Source of the DNA: an uncultured Gammaproteobacteria bacterium
Lineage (GTDB): Bacteria; Pseudomonadota; Gammaproteobacteria; Arenicellales; Poriferihabitantaceae
Assembly (NCBI GenBank): GCA_937992195.1
Contig: CALKKV010000050.1
Coordinates: 16,949-80,948, forward strand
DNA length: 64,000 nucleotides
Direction of reading: 5' to 3'
Every line of letters begins with the position of its first letter. Position 1 is the first letter of the stretch. Below, one piece after another: positions 20,419 to 30,242 of this stretch. The position numbers and the translations under genes are program-made. The notes below the pieces were generated by a model. The model was not told the origin of the DNA. It ran no database searches and saw nothing but the letters and a program-made list of their open reading frames with translations.

Positions 20419-21438
20419 ATGAGAGTTACTAAATCTGCGGCTATTGCGGCTGCTCTATCACTCACCGCTCTGACTGCAAACGCAGGTACTCTGGAAGATG
20501 TCCAGGCACGTGGCGAACTTAACTGTGTTGTAACCACTGGCCTAACAGGCTTCGCTGCACCGAATGCAGACGGAAAATGGGAAGGCTTCGACGTTGATTT
20601 TTGTCGTGCAGTTGCAGCAGCAGTACTTGGCGATGGCAGCAAAGTTAAATTTGTTCCTTCAACCGGTAAGACTCGCTTCACTCTGCTGAATTCTGGCGAA
20701 GGCGACATCCTGTTTCGTAACACGACAGAGACCATGTCACGTGATGCTGACCTGAAGCTAAGCTTCTTGCCTGTAAACTACTATGACGGCCAAGGCTTCA
20801 TGGTAAACAAGGCGTTGGGCGTTGCTTCAGCTAAGGATCTGGATGGCGCATCTGTTTGTATCCAAACAGGTACTACCACAGAGCTAAACCTGGCTGACTA
20901 CTTCCGTTCGAACAGCATCTCTTACGAGCCTGTACCAATCGAAACCAACGAAGAAGCGCGAACCAACTACCTGGCTGGTCGTTGTGATGTTTACACCACT
21001 GACGCATCAGGTCTTGCAGCTACCCGTGCAACTTTTGAAGCACCAGGCGATCACGTTCTTTTGCCTGAGATCATTTCAAAAGAGCCTCTAGGTGGCGCTG
21101 TTCGTCATGGTGACGATGCATGGTTTGATATTGCCAAGTGGGTTGTGAACGCACTGATCGACGCTGAAGAACTTGGTGTTAACTCTGGTAACGTTGCTGA
21201 GCTTGGTGCTGCTGCTGGTAATAACCCTTCTATCAACCGTCTGTTAGGCACCGAAGGTGACATGGGCGCAATGATCGGTCTGGACAAGCAATGGGCTGCT
21301 CGCGCAATTTCTGCTGGTGGTAACTATGCTGAGATCTTTGATCGCAACATCGGTCCTAGCACAGCAATCGCGCTTGAGCGTGGTCTGAATGCGCTTTGGA
21401 AAGATGGCGGAATCCTATATTCTGCGCCAATTCGCTAA
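20419..21438 (+). CDS. aapJ: General L-amino-acid ABC transporter, periplasmic binding protein
   Basis: This family 3 solute-binding protein has 339 residues and a cleavable signal peptide (cut after TANA, near residue 23). The AapJ/BztA pattern is evident: GTLEDVQARGELNCVVTTGLTGFAAPNADGKWEGFDVDFCRAVAAAVLG, then a late GTEGDMGAMIGLDKQWAARAI and RNIGPSTAIALERGLNALW. It binds a wide range of L-amino acids and hands them to AapQM. A strong intrinsic terminator directly follows, so this gene should be expressed above the permease genes. Its codon use looks biased towards highly expressed genes (many GGT, GCT and AAC codons). Confidence 0.95.
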   Translation: MRVTKSAAIAAALSLTALTANAGTLEDVQARGELNCVVTTGLTGFAAPNADGKWEGFDVDFCRAVAAAVLGDGSKVKFVPSTGKTRFTLLNSGEGDILFRNTTETMSRDADLKLSFLPVNYYDGQGFMVNKALGVASAKDLDGASVCIQTGTTTELNLADYFRSNSISYEPVPIETNEEARTNYLAGRCDVYTTDASGLAATRATFEAPGDHVLLPEIISKEPLGGAVRHGDDAWFDIAKWVVNALIDAEELGVNSGNVAELGAAAGNNPSINRLLGTEGDMGAMIGLDKQWAARAISAGGNYAEIFDRNIGPSTAIALERGLNALWKDGGILYSAPIR

Positions 21439-21452
21439 GCGAATCACAAACG

Positions 21453-21484
21453 AAAATGGGGCGCGATGCGCCCCATTTTTTTTG
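21453..21484 (+). terminator. Intercistronic terminator/attenuator between aapJ and aapQ
   Basis: A perfect GC-rich hairpin (ATGGGGCGC, loop GAT, GCGCCCCAT) is followed by seven or eight T. It begins 15 bases after the aapJ stop. Read-through would give a lower level of the permease mRNA. Confidence 0.93.
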
Positions 21485-21594
21485 AAGCTTTAAAACCCGA
21501 GACCGGGTGATATAAAAATAGTATCGGTAAACCGATATCATAATACGTCGTAAAAATTGATCATCTCAATTCGACGAGGAGAACAGTCACCAAA

Positions 21595-22788
21595 ATGAGC
21601 ACAGCTACTGTCACAGCAGATCAACGCAACGTTATTTCACGAATGTGGAATGATAAGGAGAACCGCTCTGTCATCATCCAAATCATTGCGTTTATCGCGA
21701 TCCTGGCCTTTTTTGGATTTATGGGACGAAACGCCGTTCTGAATCTCGAAGCGTTAGGAAAAGGTTTTAGTTTTGACTTTCTGTTTCAACCAGCAAGTTA
21801 TGACATCAACCAGACACTGATTGAATATGATTCCCGCTCGCCGCATCTTCGCGCGACCATCGTTGGAATCATCAACACATTACTCGTCGCGGTTTGCGGC
21901 ATTATCCTTGCGACAATTTTGGGTTTTATACTTGGTGTGTTGCGACTCTCTAATAACTGGATTACCAACCGCCTTGCTTACGTCTATATAGAATACGTTC
22001 GAAACGTTCCTGTGCTTGTTCATATTTTAATGGTCCACGGGTTTATCGTTCACACCTTGCCCATACCGAAACAAGCAATCAATTTTGGTGATGCAGCGTT
22101 TCTGACCAATCGCGGCCTGTTCTCACCAAAGCCATTATTCGAACCATTGTTTTGGATTGTGTTTGGCCTGTTCGTCGCCGGCATCATCTTTACAATTTGG
22201 TTTCGTAGATATGCTAAGCGAGTGCAGGACTCAACTGGAAAACAATACCCTGTATTTTGGATTTCCTTGGCAGCAATTATTGGCCTGCCATTCCTCTCTT
22301 ATTTCATATTGGGGAGCCCAATCGAATGGCAGATCCCGTACCTGAAAGGCTTTAACTTTAAAGACGGTCTGGTGATTCGGCCTGAATTTATCGCACTGTG
22401 GCTTGCGCTGTCGCTTTATACCGCTGCATTTATTGGTGAAAACGTGCGAGCGGGCATTCTGGCCGTAAACTATGGGCAAACCGAAGCGGCTTCCGCTCTC
22501 GGCGTGTCTCGAGGAAGGACTTTAAGTCTTGTCGTTATTCCGCAGGCTCTGCGTGTCATTATTCCTCCTTTGACCAGTCAGTATTTGAACCTGACAAAAA
22601 ACTCTTCCCTCGCTATCGCAATTGGTTATATGGATATCGTTGCCACAATTGGCGGTATTTCGTTGAACCAAACCGGGCGCGAAATGGAATGTATGATCAT
22701 TGTTTTGCTGCTCTACCTTGTGATCTCGTTGCTCATTTCAGCATCGATGAACTGGTACAACAAGCGCATCAAAATTGTGGAGCGATAG
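21595..22788 (+). CDS. aapQ: General L-amino-acid ABC transporter permease AapQ
   Basis: This inner-membrane permease has 397 residues. It carries the long N-terminal extension and large periplasmic insertion typical of AapQ/BztB, compared with about 230 residues for HisQ-type permeases. The EAA loop that docks on the ATPase is visible as AASALGVSRGRTLSLVVIPQALRVIIPP near residue 300. Other typical text is YVRNVPVLVHILM near 140 and LTKNSSLAIAIGYMDIV near 335. A GAGGAGAACAG ribosome site precedes the ATG. It pairs with AapM as a heterodimer. Confidence 0.95.
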   Translation: MSTATVTADQRNVISRMWNDKENRSVIIQIIAFIAILAFFGFMGRNAVLNLEALGKGFSFDFLFQPASYDINQTLIEYDSRSPHLRATIVGIINTLLVAVCGIILATILGFILGVLRLSNNWITNRLAYVYIEYVRNVPVLVHILMVHGFIVHTLPIPKQAINFGDAAFLTNRGLFSPKPLFEPLFWIVFGLFVAGIIFTIWFRRYAKRVQDSTGKQYPVFWISLAAIIGLPFLSYFILGSPIEWQIPYLKGFNFKDGLVIRPEFIALWLALSLYTAAFIGENVRAGILAVNYGQTEAASALGVSRGRTLSLVVIPQALRVIIPPLTSQYLNLTKNSSLAIAIGYMDIVATIGGISLNQTGREMECMIIVLLLYLVISLLISASMNWYNKRIKIVER

Positions 22789-22797
22789 GAGAGCATT

Positions 22798-23919
22798 ATG
22801 ACTGATCAAATGAAAACCAAGCAGTACGTACCGGGCGAACATCCTGACATGCCTCCACCTGCCGGAATCTCTGGTCCTGTTGCATGGGTAAAAAACAATC
22901 TGTTGTCATCACCGCTAAATGTGGTGTTAACGGTGATCTCACTTTGGGCCCTTTACAAGATCGTTCCAGGGTCGCTCGAGTGGATGTTCTTTGATGCCGC
23001 GTACACCGGAAAAGACCGAAACGAATGTTTAGCGAAAGCGGGTGGCGCGTGCTGGGCATTTGTTGGTGAACGCTTTGAATTGTTTACCTATGGTTTCTAT
23101 CCAGCGGAAGAGCGATGGCGTGTAAACCTCGCGTTTATTCTTTTACCTATCGCGTTGATCCCCATACTTTGGGACAAATGCCCGTTTCGCAAAATCGGTA
23201 TTTGGTTTGCCATCGCATACCCTTTTATTGCTGGCTGGCTATTACTAGGCGGATTCGGGCTGGAATCAGTTCCAACCGATAAATTCGGTGGTTTTATGCT
23301 TACCCTGGTGATTGGTGTTACCGGCATCACCTTCTCTCTGCCCATTGGTATCTTATTGGCGCTTGGCAGAATGTCGAATTTACCGATTATTCGGATGTTT
23401 TCTGTTTGCTTTATTGAATTCATTCGTGGCGTGCCATTGATCACTTTGCTATTCGTCGCTTCAACCATGTTGAGTTATTTCTTGCCGCCGGGAACATCGT
23501 TCGATCTGCTTCTTAGAGTGCTTATCATGGTGACCCTGTTTGCTTCTGCATATATGGCAGAAGTTATTCGAGGTGGCTTGCAGGCGATACCCAAAGGTCA
23601 AACGGAAGCGGCTGATTCGATGGGTCTAAAATACTGGCAGTCGATGCGATTGATCGTCTTGCCTCAGGCGCTGAAAATTTCTATTCCAGGAATTGTGAAT
23701 ACGTTTATCGGTCTCTACAAAGACTCCGTACTGGTAATCGTTATTGGCCTTCTTGATCCACTGGGCATCGGTCGGGCATCTGTTGCCACCACCGAATGGG
23801 GCGGACTTAGCACAGAGATTTATGTGTTCGTCGCCATCTTCTTCTTTATCTCCTGCTTTGCCATGTCGCGATATTCGCTGTATCTAGAACGCAAGCTGGA
23901 AACCTCTCATAAAAGGTAA
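22798..23919 (+). CDS. aapM: General L-amino-acid ABC transporter permease AapM
   Basis: This is the second permease, 373 residues, with an N-terminal extension holding several extra membrane helices. [21 protein letters not shown] near residue 210, then the EAA loop [29 protein letters not shown] near 270, identify the His/Glu/Gln/Arg permease family. The segment [20 protein letters not shown] near 305 is typical of AapM/BztC. The gene starts 9 bases after aapQ with an AGGAGAG ribosome site. Together with AapQ it forms the channel for the AapJ-bound amino acid. Confidence 0.95.
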   Translation: MTDQMKTKQYVPGEHPDMPPPAGISGPVAWVKNNLLSSPLNVVLTVISLWALYKIVPGSLEWMFFDAAYTGKDRNECLAKAGGACWAFVGERFELFTYGFYPAEERWRVNLAFILLPIALIPILWDKCPFRKIGIWFAIAYPFIAGWLLLGGFGLESVPTDKFGGFMLTLVIGVTGITFSLPIGILLALGRMSNLPIIRMFSVCFIEFIRGVPLITLLFVASTMLSYFLPPGTSFDLLLRVLIMVTLFASAYMAEVIRGGLQAIPKGQTEAADSMGLKYWQSMRLIVLPQALKISIPGIVNTFIGLYKDSVLVIVIGLLDPLGIGRASVATTEWGGLSTEIYVFVAIFFFISCFAMSRYSLYLERKLETSHKR

Positions 23920-23924
23920 CTCCC

Positions 23925-24698
23925 ATGAACGAATCCGTTAACACAGAAGCCGCAGTCGACTCGAAACTGGCAGTTGAAATTCGCCAAATGCACAAGTGGT
24001 ACGGCCAATTTCATGTTTTGAAAGATATCAATTTGGACGTGACGCGAGGCGAAAAAATCGTTATTTGCGGACCTTCTGGCTCTGGTAAATCGACAATGAT
24101 CCGATGTATCAATCGCCTGGAGGAACATCAACAAGGAGATATTATTGTCGATGGCGTAGAACTCACTAACGACCTGAAAAATATTGAAGCCGTGCGCCGA
24201 GAAGTGGGCATGGTGTTTCAACATTTTAATTTGTTTCCTCACCTCACGGTTTTAGAAAATTGTGTTCTCGCGCCGATTTGGGTGCGTAAAACGCCACGTA
24301 AAGAAGCCGAAGAAATCGCAATGCAGTATCTTGAGAGAGTAAAAATTCCAGATCAAGCATTGAAATTTCCTGGACAATTATCGGGCGGTCAGCAGCAACG
24401 TGTAGCGATCGCAAGAAGTCTGTGTATGAAGCCGCGCATTATGTTGTTTGACGAACCAACTTCTGCACTGGATCCGGAAATGATCAAAGAAGTATTGGAC
24501 GTTATGATCGAGCTGGCGAGCGAAGGTATTACGATGCTTTGTGTAACCCATGAAATGGGGTTTGCGAAAACCGTAGCAGATCGAGTTATTTTTATGGATG
24601 GCGGTGAGGTTATCGAAGAAAACAAACCCGATTCATTCTTTGACAACCCACAGCACGAGCGAACCAAGTTGTTCCTTAGTCAAATTCTGGATCACTAA
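23925..24698 (+). CDS. aapP: General L-amino-acid ABC transporter ATP-binding protein
   Basis: This 257-residue ABC ATPase powers the AapJQM system. Walker A is [19 protein letters not shown] near residue 47. The Q-loop lies in [19 protein letters not shown] near 94, the signature is [15 protein letters not shown] near 152, Walker B plus the D-loop is [15 protein letters not shown] near 173, and the switch His is in [15 protein letters not shown] near 205. The [13 protein letters not shown] text is characteristic of polar amino-acid importers. It begins 5 bases after aapM. A terminator candidate follows 28 bases after the stop. Confidence 0.97.
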   Translation: MNESVNTEAAVDSKLAVEIRQMHKWYGQFHVLKDINLDVTRGEKIVICGPSGSGKSTMIRCINRLEEHQQGDIIVDGVELTNDLKNIEAVRREVGMVFQHFNLFPHLTVLENCVLAPIWVRKTPRKEAEEIAMQYLERVKIPDQALKFPGQLSGGQQQRVAIARSLCMKPRIMLFDEPTSALDPEMIKEVLDVMIELASEGITMLCVTHEMGFAKTVADRVIFMDGGEVIEENKPDSFFDNPQHERTKLFLSQILDH

Positions 24699-24726
24699 CC
24701 AAGTTTCGAAATACGCTCCAAAATAA

Positions 24727-24765
24727 ATGGAGGCTGTCTTAGGATGACGGCCTCCATGATTTTCT
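24727..24765 (+). terminator. Intrinsic terminator after aapP
   Basis: An 8-bp inverted repeat ATGGAGGC/GCCTCCAT (24727-24734 with 24750-24757) encloses a loop with a further TGTC/GACG pairing, and GATTTTCTT follows. It closes the aapJQMP operon. Confidence 0.8.
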
Positions 24766-24812
24766 TGCAGAACCGCTAGATCTCTCCCTTTTACTGCGAA
24801 CAACAACCTCTT

Positions 24813-25154
24813 TCAGTAGCCAAGCTCTGCCATCACGACGCGTAACGGATCGGTCATAGTTATCGGCATCTTGTTTTTGTCGACAGAGTGGCTCTGATAA
24901 ATATGTGCACTTCGAGAAATTAAATCTTCCGTTTTTTGAATCAATCCAAGGCGCTCGCTCGCTCCTTTTCCGTAGATTGTTTCCGCCCAGCTACATACAA
25001 CTTCAAGCTGTTCATCAAGGGGAACGCCAGCAAATACTGATGCGTTTTGTGACCAAAGCGTCGCAAGAGGACGAACCGTCGTGTTATCGACGTTACGCGC
25101 CAATCTCTTAAGCTTTCGCACTTCCCAGTGTTTAGCGGGGCTAGATAGTTGCAT
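24813..25154 (-). CDS. Hypothetical protein, about 113 aa
   Basis: No family was recognised. The protein is basic in its first half (HWEVRKLKRLARNVD near the start) and probably helical, with no signal or membrane segment. It has a SWAETIYGKGASERLGLIQKTEDLISRSAHIYQ middle and ends DPLRVVMAELGY. The frame is open upstream to a TTG at 25217, which would add 21 residues (RNSASDFLKILQNRRKALLK). I favour the ATG at 25154, which has a weak GGAGAA site upstream, but the longer form is possible. It lies alone between the aap terminator and the acyl-CoA ligase, on the same strand as the latter. Confidence 0.55.
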   Translation of the reverse strand: MQLSSPAKHWEVRKLKRLARNVDNTTVRPLATLWSQNASVFAGVPLDEQLEVVCSWAETIYGKGASERLGLIQKTEDLISRSAHIYQSHSVDKNKMPITMTDPLRVVMAELGY

Positions 25155-25329
25155 TTTAAGCAACGCTTTTCTCCGATTTTGTAGTATTTTTAAAAAGTCC
25201 GACGCACTGTTTCGCAAGGGCTTTTTAAAGTATGAATAATTTTTATGGTTTCACTTTAACAGTAAAAAGTGAATATACAGTGAAAATTCTCTCAGCCCCT
25301 CTCCTGAGAACGACACAGTCTTAATCAAG

Positions 25330-26901
25330 CTAACTTAAGTTCGCCCCGATCAATGCCGATCTGATCAAGTGTTTCTGTATTTTTCCTACCGAGGTTTTTG
25401 GCAATTCCTTTTGGAAAATAATTTCTTCGGGAACGCGAAAAGAGGCCAAACGCTCGGCACAAAATGCAATGAGATCCGCCGCGGAGACGGTCTTTGATTC
25501 TTTTAGCACCACAACTCCAACAATCTTCTCATCCCTGACATCGTCTGGCAAACCAACTACCGCGCTCTCAAAGACTGCGGGATGCTGCTGTATCACTGAC
25601 TCAACTTCTCCCGCCGAAACATTCTCTCCGGATCGTTTAATCATATCTTTAATGCGATCAACAAAAACAAAATAGCCGCTCTCGTCGACAAGAGCATTAT
25701 CACCGGTATACAGCCAGCCCCCTCGAATTGTCTCTTCAGTCGCTTTGGGGTTTTTGAAATATCCGAGCATAATGGTTTCCCCGGGAATACCTTCAACAAT
25801 AATTTCCCCTTGTTGCCCGGCGGCAACCGGATTGTTCAACGCATCTACCAGTTGCACATTATATCCCCCTGCTGTTTTACCAATGGTTTGATTCCTTCGT
25901 TCTCCATGCCATGGATTCATCAGCGGCGGTCCCATGGTCTCAGTCATCCCCCAAAGCTGCCCCAGGGGCGCTGCGAACCGTCGCTCCCATTCATGTAACT
26001 GCTGTTCACTGAGGCTTTGTGCAAAAATCACCGCGCGCAAATCATTATCAAGATCCGCCGCATTTTCAGGCTGCGCAAGAATCATTCGCATGGGTGCCGC
26101 AAACAAACTTGCCACAGTGCATTGGTGATAACGACAGCGGTTGAAATATCTGCTGGCACTAAAGCGATCCATGAGCGCCACGCTCGCGCCACGCAGCATC
26201 GCGCTCATCACAGAATAATATTGTGCATTACCATGGAAAAGCGGAAGTACAACAAAGTGTCGGTCTGCCCTGGTTAAACTAATCGCATCAGCAACCGTAG
26301 CTCCTGCCTGAATATAGTTGGCATGGGTCACCATTACCCCTTTCGGTTTTGAAGTGGTCCCCGAGGTATACATAATCGCCATCAGGCCTCGAGAACTTGC
26401 CGGACAGGTAAAACTATCCTTTGAGAAATGCTGTATTGCTTTTAAAAAGCCGACATCTTTCTGATCACAGTAAATAACCTGCTGCAGCGATGGCGAATCA
26501 CCGGCACAGTTCGCAAGCGTTTTCTCGCAACTTTGCACCGTGAAAGACAGCTTCGCGCCGCTGTGATCGAGCAAATAGACCATCTCCAATGCAGAAGCCA
26601 GCACATTAGTTGGCATCATCACCGCGCCAATTCGCGCAATCGCAAACCACAGCAGCAAAAATTCCGGGCAATTTGGCAGATGCAGATTGATCACATCGCC
26701 CTTGTAAACGCCAAGATCTGTCAGATAGCGGCAAACCTGGTTCACCTGCTGATCAAATTCCCGATAAGTCCAGCTTGCTTCATAGGGCGGCCCTTCTTTA
26801 GAATCCGCCTGTCTCTCAAAAGTCAGGAAAATGCGGTCGCCATACCGGTCCGCGTTTGTGGTTAAAAGCTGAGAGAGCGTGAGCAAGGAAGGTGGGTTCA
26901 T
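25330..26901 (-). CDS. AMP-dependent acyl-CoA synthetase (CaiC-like)
   Basis: This 523-residue member of the ANL superfamily activates a carboxylic acid to its acyl-CoA via an acyl-AMP. The P-loop-like motif IMYTSGTTSKPKGVMVTHANY is near residue 177. The WGMTETMGPPLMNPW region near 318 is the A5 motif, YTGDNALVDESGYFVFVDRIKDMIKRSGENVSAGEVE near 390 gives A7-A8, and the C-terminal PKTSVGKIQKHLIR holds the acylation lysine. The overall text resembles crotonobetaine/carnitine-CoA ligases and related long-chain ligases, but the substrate cannot be read. It diverges from ald with 172 bases between starts. Confidence 0.88.
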   Translation of the reverse strand: MNPPSLLTLSQLLTTNADRYGDRIFLTFERQADSKEGPPYEASWTYREFDQQVNQVCRYLTDLGVYKGDVINLHLPNCPEFLLLWFAIARIGAVMMPTNVLASALEMVYLLDHSGAKLSFTVQSCEKTLANCAGDSPSLQQVIYCDQKDVGFLKAIQHFSKDSFTCPASSRGLMAIMYTSGTTSKPKGVMVTHANYIQAGATVADAISLTRADRHFVVLPLFHGNAQYYSVMSAMLRGASVALMDRFSASRYFNRCRYHQCTVASLFAAPMRMILAQPENAADLDNDLRAVIFAQSLSEQQLHEWERRFAAPLGQLWGMTETMGPPLMNPWHGERRNQTIGKTAGGYNVQLVDALNNPVAAGQQGEIIVEGIPGETIMLGYFKNPKATEETIRGGWLYTGDNALVDESGYFVFVDRIKDMIKRSGENVSAGEVESVIQQHPAVFESAVVGLPDDVRDEKIVGVVVLKESKTVSAADLIAFCAERLASFRVPEEIIFQKELPKTSVGKIQKHLIRSALIGANLS

Positions 26902-27073
26902 GCGATCAGATTAACGCCCAAACAGGCATCTGGCGCAACCCTGAAAAAGCGTCTGGTACTATAAGAAATCGCTGCAAATCACTACTTTCCAATGCGGCAT
27001 TTTGCCTTGAGAGTCCGTAGTGATCCTACGCGCCTCTGCCATCCTTAACATACTGAATTTTAGAGGAAAAGCC

Positions 27074-28192
27074 ATGTTAGTCGGGGTTCCAAAAGAGATC
27101 AAAAATCATGAATACCGTGTCGGAATGACGCCAACCAGCGTCAGGGAGATGGTCAAGCATGGCCACCAGGTACTCGTCCAGGCTCAGGCTGGAGTGGGTA
27201 TTAACGCATCAGACGATGAATATCGAAATGCGGGTGCTGAAATTCTTGATTCCGCTGAAGAGATTTTCGCCCGCGCTGATATGATTGTGAAGGTAAAAGA
27301 GCCCCAGGCAGTCGAGCGCAAGATGCTGCGCGAAGGCCAGATTCTCTACACCTATCTTCACCTTGCCCCCGATCCAGAACAAACCAAAGATCTGGTTGCC
27401 AGTGGTGCAACCTGTATTGCGTATGAAACAGTGACTTCGCGCTTTGGTGGCTTGCCGTTGCTCGCACCAATGTCACAGGTTGCCGGCCGCATGGCGATCC
27501 AGGCCGGGGCATATTGTTTAGAGCATCCCCACGGTGGACTGGGCATGCTTCTCGGTGGTGTACCCGGAGTCGATCCTGCCAAGGTTGTGGTTATCGGCGC
27601 TGGCGTGGTCGGAACTCATGCAACGCACATCGCAGTAGGTATGGGTGCAGATGTCTGGGTTCTCGATAACAGTCCGATTTCGATAGAGCGTCACTGGCAG
27701 CAGTTTGGTCGCAGCACCAACACCGTATTTTCCACCGCAGATGCCCTCGAAAAGCATGTGTTGGAAGCAGATTTAGTGATTGGCGGCGTACTGGTTCCCG
27801 GTGCCGAAGCACCAAAGCTTGTTACCAAAGCAATGGTAAAACAAATGAAGCCTGGCTCAGTGATTGTCGACGTCGCAATTGACCAGGGAGGCTGCTGCGA
27901 AACCGCAAAGCCGACAACTCATGCAGAGCCGACTTATGTAGTCGACGGCGTTGTGCACTATTGTGTCGCCAATATGCCTGGCGGGGTGCCGCGCACTTCA
28001 ACCTACGCCCTAAATAACGTAACGTTGCCGTATGCCATTCAGCTTGCCAACAAAGGTGCAAAAGTCGCCTTGATGGAAGATGAGCACCTGCGCAACGGCC
28101 TCAACGTGCACGCTGGCAAAATCACCTATAGACCGGTAGCCGATGACCTGGGCTACACCTATGTCAGTGCAGAAGAGGCTTTGAACGCTTAA
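27074..28192 (+). CDS. ald: Alanine dehydrogenase
   Basis: Ald converts L-alanine to pyruvate and ammonia with NAD. The start at 27074 ([17 protein letters not shown]) has a GAGG ribosome site and matches the family's N terminus; the open frame extends 18 residues upstream without support. The product is 372 residues, the usual length. Signature pieces are [26 protein letters not shown] near 76, the NAD motif [24 protein letters not shown] near 171, and [23 protein letters not shown] near 288. Being directly before xsc fits the taurine scheme, in which Ald regenerates pyruvate from the alanine made by a taurine:pyruvate aminotransferase. No such aminotransferase is adjacent here. Confidence 0.96.
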   Translation: MLVGVPKEIKNHEYRVGMTPTSVREMVKHGHQVLVQAQAGVGINASDDEYRNAGAEILDSAEEIFARADMIVKVKEPQAVERKMLREGQILYTYLHLAPDPEQTKDLVASGATCIAYETVTSRFGGLPLLAPMSQVAGRMAIQAGAYCLEHPHGGLGMLLGGVPGVDPAKVVVIGAGVVGTHATHIAVGMGADVWVLDNSPISIERHWQQFGRSTNTVFSTADALEKHVLEADLVIGGVLVPGAEAPKLVTKAMVKQMKPGSVIVDVAIDQGGCCETAKPTTHAEPTYVVDGVVHYCVANMPGGVPRTSTYALNNVTLPYAIQLANKGAKVALMEDEHLRNGLNVHAGKITYRPVADDLGYTYVSAEEALNA

Positions 28193-28325
28193 GGCGGAAA
28201 CGCGAAATGACCTAGTGTCATTAAAGGTACTAGTGCAGCGAACAGTAGGATCAGTTCGCTGTAAACCACGTTTAGCAGTATAGTTTGAACAGTTTAAGTA
28301 ATAGACCAAAAAAGAGGAATTTCTT
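28193..28325 (+). promoter_or_regulatory. ald-xsc intergenic region with hairpin
   Basis: The gap holds a perfect 8-bp inverted repeat, CAGCGAAC (28236-28243) with GTTCGCTG (28254-28261), around a 10-base loop. The hexamer CTAGTG is repeated directly at about 28212 and 28230. It is either an operator or an mRNA hairpin between ald and xsc. A GAGGAA ribosome site precedes the xsc ATG. Confidence 0.4.
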
Positions 28326-30089
28326 ATGGCTAGAATGACGCCTTCAGAGGCATTTGTAGAAACATTAGCGGCAAACGGTGTTACCGATATCTTCGGTATC
28401 ATGGGCTCTGCTTTTATGGATGCGATGGACATATTCGCACCAGCAGGAATTCGCTTAATCCCGGTTGTACACGAGCAAGGCGCTGGCCACATGGCGGACG
28501 GCTATGCCCGCGTAAGCGGACGACACGGTGTTGTCATTGGCCAAAACGGCCCTGGCATCAGTAACTGTGTTACCGCTATTGCCGCGGCATTCTGGGCGCA
28601 TTCCCCGGTCGTCATGATCACCCCGGAAACAGGCACCATGGGCATGGGTCTTGGTGGCTTCCAAGAAGCTAACCAGCTGCCGATGTTTCAGGAATTCGTC
28701 AAGTACCAGGGGCATGTTAACAATCCAAATCGTATGGCCGAATATACAGGTCGTTGTTTTGATCGTGCGATGTCAGAAATGGGTCCAACCCAACTGAACA
28801 TCCCACGGGATTATTTTTACGGTGATATCGATGTAGAAATCCCGCAGCCAGCACGGCTGGATCGTGGCCCGGGTGGCACCAAGTCGCTGGACGAAGCCGC
28901 TGAGATGATTGCAAACGCTAAGTTCCCGATGATTCTTTCTGGCGGCGGTGTAGTCATGGGAGACGCTATTGAAGACTGTATCGCGCTGGCCGAGCTTATT
29001 GGTGCGCCAGTTTGTAACAGCTACCTACACAACGATTCATTCCCGGCGAGTCATGATCTCTGGACCGGCTCATTGGGTTATCAGGGTTCGAAAGCAGCGA
29101 TGAGTCTCATGAGTAAAGCGGACGTCGTAATCGCACTAGGCACCCGTCTTGGACCCTTCGGTACACTGCCACAGTATGGTCTGGATTACTGGCCGAAAGA
29201 TGCCAAGATTATCCAAATCGATGCCGACCACAAGATGCTTGGTCTGGTGAAGAAAATCTCTGTCGGCATTTGTGGCGACGCTGGTGAAGCAGCACGCGCG
29301 CTGGTATCACGTCTTGAGAATATGGAAGTTGCTTGCCTGGCAAATCGCGACGAACGCGCCAAAGTTGTTGCTGAAGATAAAGCCACCTGGGAGGCGGAGC
29401 TCGACAGCTGGATTCACGAAAAGGATGACTTCTCGATGGATATGATCGCCGAGCAAGAAAAAGAAGAAGGCAGTTGGTTGCATCCTCGTCAGGTACTGCG
29501 CGAGCTTGAGAAGGCCATGCCCAAAGACATCATGGTGTCCACCGATATCGGTAACATCAACGCGGTCGCTAACAGCTACCTGCGTTTTGAGCGCGGCCGC
29601 AGTTTCTTCGCGCCAATGAGTTTTGGAAACTGTGGTTATGCACTGCCAACTATGATTGGCGCCAAGTGTGCGGCTATGGATCGTCCAGCTCTTGCTTACG
29701 CAGGTGACGGCGCTTGGGCAATGAGCATGGTCGAGATCATGACTGCCGTTCGCCACAACATACCGGTAACCGCAGTCGTTTTCCACAACCGTCAATGGGG
29801 TGCTGAAAAGAAAAATCAGGTGGATTTCTACGGTCGTCGCTTTGTTGCAGGCGAGCTGGAAAACGAAAGCTTTTCTAAAATGGCGATTGCCATGGGCGCG
29901 GAAGGTGTCGAAGTCGACCAGCTTGATCAGGTTGGCCCTGCATTGAAAGCGGCTCTGGATGCGCAGATGAACGAAGGTAAAACGACAGTGATCGAGATCA
30001 TGTGTACGCGTGAGCTTGGCGATCCATTCCGACGTGATGCGTTGTCAAAGCCAGTCAGACATCTAGCGAAATATAAAGACTACGTGTAA
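28326..30089 (+). CDS. xsc: Sulfoacetaldehyde acetyltransferase
   Basis: Xsc is a thiamine-diphosphate enzyme that splits sulfoacetaldehyde with phosphate to acetyl phosphate and sulfite. It is the key desulfonation step for taurine and related sulfonates. The 587-residue product opens MARMTPSEAFVETLAANGVTDIFGIMGSAFMDAMDIF, which is distinctive for Xsc rather than acetolactate synthase. The catalytic Glu50 is in PVVHEQGAGHMADGYARV. The C-terminal ThDP/Mg site is AGDGAWAMSMVEIMTAVRHNIP near 459, followed by FHNRQWGAEKKNQVDFYGRRFVG-like text. A terminator separates it from pta. No sulfite exporter or sulfite dehydrogenase is in the window. Confidence 0.96.
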   Translation: MARMTPSEAFVETLAANGVTDIFGIMGSAFMDAMDIFAPAGIRLIPVVHEQGAGHMADGYARVSGRHGVVIGQNGPGISNCVTAIAAAFWAHSPVVMITPETGTMGMGLGGFQEANQLPMFQEFVKYQGHVNNPNRMAEYTGRCFDRAMSEMGPTQLNIPRDYFYGDIDVEIPQPARLDRGPGGTKSLDEAAEMIANAKFPMILSGGGVVMGDAIEDCIALAELIGAPVCNSYLHNDSFPASHDLWTGSLGYQGSKAAMSLMSKADVVIALGTRLGPFGTLPQYGLDYWPKDAKIIQIDADHKMLGLVKKISVGICGDAGEAARALVSRLENMEVACLANRDERAKVVAEDKATWEAELDSWIHEKDDFSMDMIAEQEKEEGSWLHPRQVLRELEKAMPKDIMVSTDIGNINAVANSYLRFERGRSFFAPMSFGNCGYALPTMIGAKCAAMDRPALAYAGDGAWAMSMVEIMTAVRHNIPVTAVVFHNRQWGAEKKNQVDFYGRRFVAGELENESFSKMAIAMGAEGVEVDQLDQVGPALKAALDAQMNEGKTTVIEIMCTRELGDPFRRDALSKPVRHLAKYKDYV

Positions 30090-30117
30090 CAAACAGTCTA
30101 AAAAATCGTTTAGATCG

Positions 30118-30150
30118 AAGCCGCTCCCGGGAAAAGGGCGCGGCTTTTCT
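30118..30150 (+). terminator. Terminator between xsc and pta
   Basis: AAGCCGC pairs with GCGGCTT, extended by CCC/GGG across a short loop, and TTTTCTTATTT follows. It lies 29 bases after the xsc stop and may partly uncouple pta and the dgc genes from xsc. Confidence 0.85.
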
Positions 30151-30242
30151 TATTTATAGACCTTATAATCTGACGCCTAAATATTTTTCTGCCGTTTGAA
30201 ATATGGCAGTAACACTTACCCCCAGTAACAAAAAAAACGATA

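Noticed and set aside
28326..30089. Acetolactate synthase large subunit
   Set aside because: Same superfamily, but the N-terminal text, the lack of an adjacent small subunit, and ald and pta on either side point to Xsc.
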